Source of the DNA: Sambucus nigra
Lineage: Eukaryota > Streptophyta > Magnoliopsida > Dipsacales > Adoxaceae
Assembly: GCA_949130495.1 (NCBI GenBank)
Contig: OX422216.1
Location: 105,655,967-105,719,966, forward strand
Direction: 5' to 3'
DNA length: 64,000 nt
The notes under the pieces: model-generated
What the model saw: the letters and a program-made list of their open reading frames with translations, nothing else
What the model was told of the DNA's origin: nothing
The model's database searches: none
Translations under genes and position numbers: made by a program
In this document: positions 57,551 to 64,000 of the stretch, piece by piece
Layout: every line of letters begins with the position of its first letter
Position numbering within the stretch: the stretch's first letter is position 1

Positions 57551-57564
57551 TGGCTCTGATACCA
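57551..57564 (-). other. Viral minus-strand primer binding site (tRNA-Met)
   Basis: On the minus strand reads TGGTATCAGAGCCA, the standard caulimovirid site complementary to initiator tRNA-Met. It precedes the first viral reading frame by 38 nt. Confidence 0.92.
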
Positions 57565-57740
57565 GAATTGGGGTTTGGTCGGAATTCGGCGGGTTTTTTT
57601 GTATTTCTAAGGTCTTAAACCTTAAAATGCAAAATTGTTATCTAAAGGTATTGGGGTCTAAAATAGAATATTACTAAAGGTCTTACTTTTGTCTTATTAT
57701 GGACCTCACATAAGGACCTCATTTGAGCCTATGCCTATGC

Positions 57741-57741
57741 C

Positions 57742-57790
<49 letters not shown>
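57741..57790. repeat. (TA)n(GT)n microsatellite right of the virus
   Basis: TA units then GT units, after which element C LTR sequence resumes (GTGAAACATACCCCC, comparable to LTR A near 10660). Confidence 0.9.
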
Positions 57791-57795
<5 letters not shown>

Positions 57796-58768
57796 GTATA
57801 TATATCTATATGTGAAACATACCCCCCTCTAATGCTATTATGGGAAGTTGCGCGATGAGGGTGAGGCCCCTGGCTTGAGGAGCAGGGAGCGTATAGTCCC
57901 CAGGTCATAGCGTCCATTATCATATTGTGTGATTTTTATTAGGGGTGAGACGTGGTGGGTATGTTTCGTCTCATTTTTGAGGAGGAACTATGACCGCTTC
58001 CCATACGTTGTGATTTGGTTTTTACCATGTCGGTGTTATTTAGTCCGACCGCTGGTACCCAGTATGGTATGTGAGTAATTCCCTGAAAGATGATAGCATT
58101 GAGAGACTGCATCCTCGAGTTATAGCTCGGAGGGATGGTTATTGTACTTATGTTGTGATAGGTATAATTATACTTGTGTGTATAGTATATTACTTGTATA
58201 AGAAGATGAGATATCATACAAAGTAAACACATGTATATAAAGTGCAAAGACTGATAAGAAGTATTATTCCCTTTCCGGTAGAGATGTGTATCCGGATCTA
58301 TATGGTTATAAATCAGAGATTATACCTAGATCTATATATTTATATACGAGTTTATATATATATATACGTTGTGTACTGAGGGCCTAATGGATCTCGACGA
58401 TCGACACTGCCAAGTAGTAGTGTATCGGGGGGTTCCTTGTTTGGATTTCGCTTTGCGAGACACCCCACGCACGAGCGTGGCACAGTGTTGAGACTGGGGA
58501 GAAGTTTAGCCCTTAGTACTCGGGTTAATTAGGATTTTAGGGATTATTTGAGACGAGTTAGTTAGGCAGGGTAGCTCAACTAGGTTATTTATTAGGATGC
58601 GTTAGATGTGCACTATTAGAAGAGAGGTGAGGGGTATCTCTTGGGAGTGCGATGTCAATTTAAATATGAGGTAAAACATATTTTTAAATTGATAGCATTT
58701 ATGCACTTGCAAAATATTTTCACAACTCGAGATCTGACCCATTTATCTATTTTCCTCTCTTTTGCTAT

Positions 58769-58809
<41 letters not shown>

Positions 58810-59261
58810 GGTGTCCAGACACAGGGATGTCTGGATGATGATTCCTTCGAGTCAGACGTGTGCTGCTGCAGCTGTGGATGCATGCAGGTTTACTATAGAC
58901 CCTTATATCCTTGTAATCTAGATAGGAGGTATTGTGGAACATTCGGGTCGAAAGCCAAGTTGTATTTATTTATTCTTTTACCGCCTTTTGGTGTGGCATT
59001 CGAATTGGTTGTATTATGTTAAATCGAGTGTTCGGTTCTTCTTATTTCATCTCAGATTTATTTATACATAAACTGTGTGAATGTTAAAATTAAATCATTT
59101 GTTTAAAAAGATTAGTTAAATAAAATTTTAACGTCAGCCTAATAGGTTAGTAGTAATTAATTTGGTTTTCGACAGTGATGCTAAGAATGAACCATATGCG
59201 ACTCCTGTTTTAATTTTGTACAGGAGTGATCACCCGGTATTTTATTAGGTGGGGTGTCACA
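57791..59261 (+). repeat. First LTR of element C, right part
   Basis: Continues the LTR after the virus. It contains a CA/TA microsatellite (58769-58810) and the conserved hairpin (58606-58655), and ends GTGGGGTGTCACA. With the left part the LTR is about 3.1 kb, the same as LTR A. Confidence 0.85.
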
Positions 59262-59263
59262 GA

Positions 59264-59276
59264 TGGTATCAGAGCA
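59264..59276 (+). other. Primer binding site of element C
   Basis: TGGTATCAGAGCA, 2 bp after the LTR end, an exact match to the usual Met-tRNA site. Followed by TCAGGTTCTAGTGTCCTTAGG, shared with element A. Confidence 0.92.
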
Positions 59277-62200
59277 TCAGGTTCTAGTGTCCTTAGGAAT
59301 CTGGGCGGACGTACTACGCTTTCAGCGTTGCTCTCGACTTGATATAGAGCCTTAGAATTAGGATCGTTGATTCCTCTTGTGAGATTTCGTTCTCCTGCTA
59401 TTACATAAGATTTTAGTAAATCTTTTGCGCGCCCATTCGAGACTCGGGCGTTGATCGATGAAGGACGGCCATAGGAGGCCGCAATGAGGGTAGCAGGAGG
59501 CGGGGCTTAGTTAGAGTTATGAGTTGAAGTTGGGAATGAGGACCGCAGTAGAGGTCACTCCCCTTTTTGTGTTGTTATCTAGGATTGCTGCAATAACAAG
59601 TATAGTAGTTATAATCATTCCAGTAGCACTGTAGTAGAAAGTGGTGTTAAACTTGAAGTAATTAGTGAAGTACATTGGAAGGGAAATAAGGTCTTTGATA
59701 AGGACCATACGTTGAAATAAGCTGTGCGGAGTAAGAGTAGCATTACTCAGTGGAAGTATAGGGCCCATAAGCTTTAGCTTAGAGCAAGGTATGGAAATAC
59801 TCCTATGTGAAAATTTAGGGGAAAATTTTCACTCGTGGGAGATATGTTGAAATGGTGAGAATGATGGTCACCATATACGGTGGAGCAGGAATGAAGAGAC
59901 TGTAGTTTGAATTATTCGCATAAGGATCGATCAGAGGCCGACAGTTAATAAAGAGTGATGTGGAGAAGTGAACCTTTTACCGAAGTAAGTTAGGTACAAC
60001 AAAGAGAGAGTCCTTCAGAAGAATGATAGGCTCACTAGAAAGTGGCCCTAACACTTATGGAGAAATTGTGTTCGTGGACCCCATTGGTGGACATCTGCTT
60101 GGGAAATTTATTGAAACGGGGCTAGTAAGCCTAGTGGTGGAGTTTTCTTTGACGAAGAAGTTAAGGGAAACATGAAGGTGATTTTCAAGATCGAGACTAT
60201 TGAGTCTGAGATACTGATAACCTTAATATGGTCAGGGTGGCCGTAAATGGGGGGAAAGTTGCAATGTGGAGTATAGAACCACATAGTTAGTCCTTGTTCA
60301 GTAGGACTTAAAGGACAAAAGTAGAGTACTCGGATGGAGAGTTGATTTAAGTAAAGTTGGTTCGGTTAAGACAAGTGTGCTAAGTCAGGCAACTAATTGG
60401 AACGGTTAGGAAGATTGGCGAAGTTATTATTATGAATTTTACCTCGGATGAAAGAGGTATATTTTGTGTGACTAGATTTGGGTCACAGTATTTTGTTAGC
60501 CCTAGATTCGTGAGTGATTCAAGTTTACTAATAGTATCGATAACATTATATAGTATATATTTATGTGTTTTTTCGCGATAGCGAGGATCTATTTTCCTTC
60601 ATTCGCTGTGAAAAGCGGTTGTTACTATTTTGAGTGTATATCAGGTTTGTATTGCTCGTTTTGTATGATTTATAAGAGTATGGTGTTATTTTGAGTATAA
60701 TATATTATTCATTGATCGGAGTGATAGCAGGCTAATGATTACAAGACTATCGTGTCCGCGGTTCCAGGGTGGAACAGGTTGTTGTTGCGATATCTCACCT
60801 CGATACAGGTTGAGTTCGCCTTTATTATATGTATAGATGGAACTTCGGTGAGCAGATGTTTCATTATCATGATTCGAGTGCGTGGAGACCTTATAGATAT
60901 GACTTAAGGTATGTCGGATTTATTATTGAGATGTGGGTTTAACTCATTGTTGTTTGCACTAAGGACTTAGTGTTAGTACGAGCACTGGGTAGTGTGACTC
61001 CTGGAGAGAAGTAGGAGTTCTGACCACACCTTGTCGATAGGAGAGATGTTATAGAATGCAAGAATGTTGGTTTTGATGATAAGTCACCTAGTGTAGAGGA
61101 AACACTATAGATTGAGAGCTATTTGATGACTAGATGCTTATAGAGATATAAGTGTTATGGAGAAGCACTAAAATTGTTCTCTCACTGCAAGTATGTGGGT
61201 GAGGTAAGGTAAAGGAAATTGATTTGAGGCTTATAGCCATGCCTTGATGAAAGGACACATTTTGGAGGTAAGATGTTTTGGGTGTGATGTTCAGAATATA
61301 TTAGAAGAGAGTAGGCACCTCAATTAGTTAGACTTTCCATTTTGCCAAGGTGAAAGGATAGAGGGGTAGAGGTATGTTAGTAGGTTAGCGAGGTAGTATT
61401 TAGGACGTCCCACTGGTGTGCCTTAGGCCGTTATATCTCAATGACCGGCGATGCGAGGAAGTAGTGTAACGGGAGGGTTCCTTGTTTGGATTTATCTTTG
61501 CGAGACATCCCACGCATGAAACCGAGCAAATGTCGAAAATTTAGAGAGGTCTTGGGCACTAAGGATATAGTTAGGTTAATACTCATTTCACGTATATATG
61601 AAAAACATCGATCTTAGGATTGTTGGGAAGTAAGGCCAGTAGGACTAGTGGCGCCGATTTCAGGAGATTAGGGTGAGTTAACCAAGAGAAGATTAGTGGG
61701 TTAACTTTATGCAGGATTAGATTTCCATGTATAAGAAGAGTTGAATTTCGAATAATTCGCGTTAGGAAAACCCAAGTGTTAGTACCAGGCCGAGGCAATG
61801 AGGCCCATTATTTAAAGAGAGTATTACATGTCAGACGTTCACATTGGATGTGCAGATGTGCACGGGTAAAAAGGTGTATAGGCAACTTAGTAAGTCGATT
61901 TATTATATACCGCCAGGAATAGAAGGGGGCGTAGTATATAAAACAGAAGACTATGCCGTAAAGCAATTATAAGTAAGATTGTAATTTGATTGATGGAACG
62001 TCGTACGAGGCATACGAAAACCCTATAGTGTAGGCGTAACGAGAGTTAGTACACCTAAATGAGCAATCAGATGACGCGAATAGTCAAGCGCTAGTGTAGT
62101 CTCCTTTTTTAGGGAAATCCGATGTCCTGATGTGAATAGGCGGACGTTTAAAATAGCGGATCTCCAATGGGATCGATAAGTTAGAGCAGTGGGTATAGGC

Positions 62201-62484
62201 TCGTTTTAATTACATGCGGCTATAGAAGCACTAAGTATAATGTGACGTTAGAGTCAACCTTATGACCGAAGTAGCGTTGTAACATGGGGAGATTCAGATA
62301 AGCTTATGGTGAAGCTAGTACGTTTGAGCACACGCCTTGAGATAGGTATAATATGGTAGGGGACCATTGTGTTAGCACCTTTCGACTTTAGTGTACTATA
62401 ACGTAGTGTAATTAGCGATCCTAGGTTGGTGGTGCAGATTATATCCGAATTTCGAGGGCGAAATTTCGTTGTAAGGGGGGAGTA
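59277..62484 (+). other. Non-coding internal region of element C
   Basis: About 3.2 kb without recognisable gag, protease, RT, RNase H or integrase in any frame; no long frame is supported. An 80-bp block at about 61460-61530 (GGTTCCTTGTTTGGATTT, CTTTGCGAGACATCCCACGCA) resembles LTR sequence at 58410-58480. It ends with the same block as 45804-46177. Confidence 0.7.
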
Positions 62485-64000
62485 TGTAACATCCCGCACT
62501 TTTGGGGATTTTTAAATTACATTAGTGGGCGTAATTTGGATATTAAGGGAAATCCTGTGAATAGAAATTTTGGGATTTATGAACATTTGATTATTACTAA
62601 TGTTTGTTTCATTTACTTTTGAAACTAAGTAAATGAGTTGGATTATTTTAAATACATGTCACAGTTGGGTAAAGCGACAACGGATAATATTTTAAATTGG
62701 AAAAACCCGTATCGAGATGTGTTGGGTTTAATTAGTGAATTGAAGTTAAGTGACTCGAATGGAGATTTCGAGTGCGCGGTTATTTTTAGAATGGCCAAGA
62801 TAGTCAGAATAGAGTATCCGGGGGTAGTGTTCAGGTTCCGAGAGTTTTTGGGCTAATAGGAACTCATAATTGAGTAAACGAGTCATTTTTGGGTTTAATA
62901 AGGGATAAACCCTTATTTCTCCCTATAAAAGGCACGGGAGAGGGAAAGAAAGAAAGGAAAAGAGAGAGAATAGGAAAGGAAGAGAGAGAAGAGGAAGAAA
63001 AGAGAGATTCCGGCCAAACTCCGTGGGATTCGACTCGAGATCGTCGGATTTTATCCCCGAGGCAAGTGTTTACTTGCTTATTTCTTTTAAAGCATAAATC
63101 TCATATTATAGTTGGTAGTGATAAACCACAAAGATTTTTGGAATGGGTCTTCGTGAACCATAATGGGTTTTCAGAAAGTTTAACGGATTAACCCCGAAAG
63201 ATATCCAAATTGGAAAACTTAGGATTTAATCGAAATTTGTTATTGGTTATGGGTTCTAGGATGTTTAGAACCCTTTTTATGTGTGTTTATGTAATTGATT
63301 GAGGTTGGAGGACGTTAGTAGAGGAGATAAAAGTTTGGGGGAAGCTTTAATGGCCGAATTAGCTTATCGGAGAAGAAGCTGTCCGGGTCGATCGATCGAT
63401 CAATGGCCCAGGGTCGATCGATCGATGGCCCAGTATTTTTGATAATTTCGGCTAGGGTTGTTTAAATGGGATAAATTCCGATTTAGTTGTCCCTAGTTTA
63501 TTTATTTGAGTAAATAAGTACTCATTTAGGAATTAAACATCTAGTCACTGGGGGATAATTGTAGGGACTAGGAGGGTGCTAAGATTTTGTGGCACTAAAA
63601 ATATTTTTTCGAGGAAAATAAATGGATTAAGAAATTAAAGGGTTGGGGTTCCTAAAATAGAGTGGGGACCTCTAAATTAAATTTTGAGTGAAATGTAAAC
63701 TTTGAGTTCATGAAAAATAGGATCCCCGACTAATTTAATTGGGGGGTCTTTGGGATGAGTAACACTCGAGGGAGTATTTTGTCGCGCGATTATACATAGA
63801 TAACGTAAGCATATGCAGGCTATAGTTGAGTAAATCCTATGAGGCGACTAGGATGGAATTTGGGTTATAGGCTAAAGATAAGTCAAGGTATGCTTATTAA
63901 ATGGTTATGAATTGAGATATTTGGAGAGTATATAAATCCCTAACAGTGGTCAAGGTGCGAGGTATATTTATGTAAGAGAATACTTATGGGATTAGTATTT
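62485..64000 (+). repeat. Second LTR of element C, cut by the window edge
   Basis: Starts TGTAACATCCCG and follows 46178-47693 without indels. It stops about 120 bp short of the place where the virus sits in the first LTR, so it is not known whether this LTR is also interrupted. Confidence 0.92.

Larger units (their letters stand above)
47955..57700 (-). mobile_element. Endogenous pararetrovirus (Caulimoviridae, petuvirus/florendovirus-like), near full length, decayed
   Basis: Minus-strand order: tRNA-Met primer site (57564-57551), long coiled-coil region, movement protein, coat protein with CCHC knuckle, second Cys/His cluster, aspartic protease, RT with YIDD, RNase H, further coding region to 49635, intergenic region with a TATA box, and another reading frame (48784-48053). 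No integrase is found, as expected for the family. One long frame carries MP to RNase H as in petuviruses and florendoviruses, but the extra frames differ from what I recall, so the genus is left open. In-frame stops start at 57281, 57176, 57014, 56902, 56041, 55375, 54568, 53740, 53596, 52774, 52723, 51857 and 51332, with others downstream; frame shifts occur near 57010 and in an A-run at 52378-52386. It cannot give a complete polyprotein as it stands. Confidence 0.88.
46178..64000 (+). mobile_element. Young LARD-like Ty3/gypsy-type element C (non-coding), runs off the right edge
   Basis: LTR (46178-59261, split by a pararetrovirus), primer site at 59264, internal region 59262-62484 without gag or pol, second LTR from 62485 to beyond the window. 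The LTR starts TGTAACATCCCG and ends GGGGTGTCACA. The two LTR starts align over 1516 bp with no indels and about 23 substitutions by eye. An internal end also precedes the first LTR, so this may be part of a tandem array sharing LTRs. Confidence 0.8.

Noticed and set aside
59264..59276. TGGTATCAGAGCA-like strings as possible tRNA genes
   Set aside because: At 11878, 59264, 4532 and 57551 these follow an LTR end or open a viral map, so they are primer sites; no cloverleaf surrounds them.
59517..59768. 83-residue minus-strand frame in element C
   Set aside because: No similarity to gag, pol or known proteins, and the region shows no coding character in any frame.

Overview
The window is nuclear DNA of a flowering plant, probably a eudicot. 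Evidence is a spliced leucine-rich-repeat receptor kinase gene with GT-AG introns, nested plant LTR retrotransposons (Tekay-type chromovirus, Tat-type, Ty1/copia), plant LINE fragments, hAT and Mutator-like miniature elements, and an integrated plant pararetrovirus (Caulimoviridae). The species cannot be named from this sequence. There are no tRNA, rRNA or CRISPR features.

The one host gene lies on the minus strand from 43374 to 1335. It encodes a 793-residue LRR receptor-like protein of the LRR-VI, At3g03770-like 'probable inactive' kinase group. I can place seven coding exons with consistent phases: 43374-42015, 41798-41665, 41106-40866, 39908-39703, 39613-39564, 39088-38977 and 1613-1335. 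The first six lie within 4.4 kb. The last, carrying the kinase C-terminus, is separated by an intron of 37,363 bp.

That intron (38976-1614) is a nest of transposons. In window order: three LINE 3' fragments and the 5' part of a Ty1/copia element (1.9-6.4 kb); a Tat-type Ty3/gypsy element (6692 to about 31885) whose 5' LTR was hit by a hAT element and then by a complete Tekay-type element (8763-25628). The Tekay element carries a Mutator-like MITE, an unknown LTR-like insert, a 3-kb solo LTR with perfect target duplication, a foldback and another hAT element. A minus-strand gypsy fragment (31.9-35.1 kb), a hAT MITE (35120-35494) and the 3' half of a copia element (36.1-38.6 kb) follow.

Upstream of the gene (43.4-64 kb) are a 29-nt G run, an AT-rich foldback, and a young, non-coding LTR retrotransposon (LARD-like) running off the right edge. 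Its first LTR is split by an almost complete pararetrovirus copy of about 9.7 kb on the minus strand (about 47955-57700). This copy has a tRNA-Met primer site, a long coiled-coil N-terminal region, movement protein, coat protein with zinc knuckle, a second Cys/His cluster, protease, reverse transcriptase, RNase H and two unrecognised coding regions. It carries about 15 in-frame stops and two frameshifts, so it is a decayed copy.

The most unusual observations are the 37-kb intron in an apparently intact receptor gene, the unassigned viral reading frames, the strong one-strand enrichment of AGAC in the viral sequence, the position of the virus inside a TA repeat of a young LTR, and palindrome clusters plus a covarying hairpin shared by three divergent LTR families.
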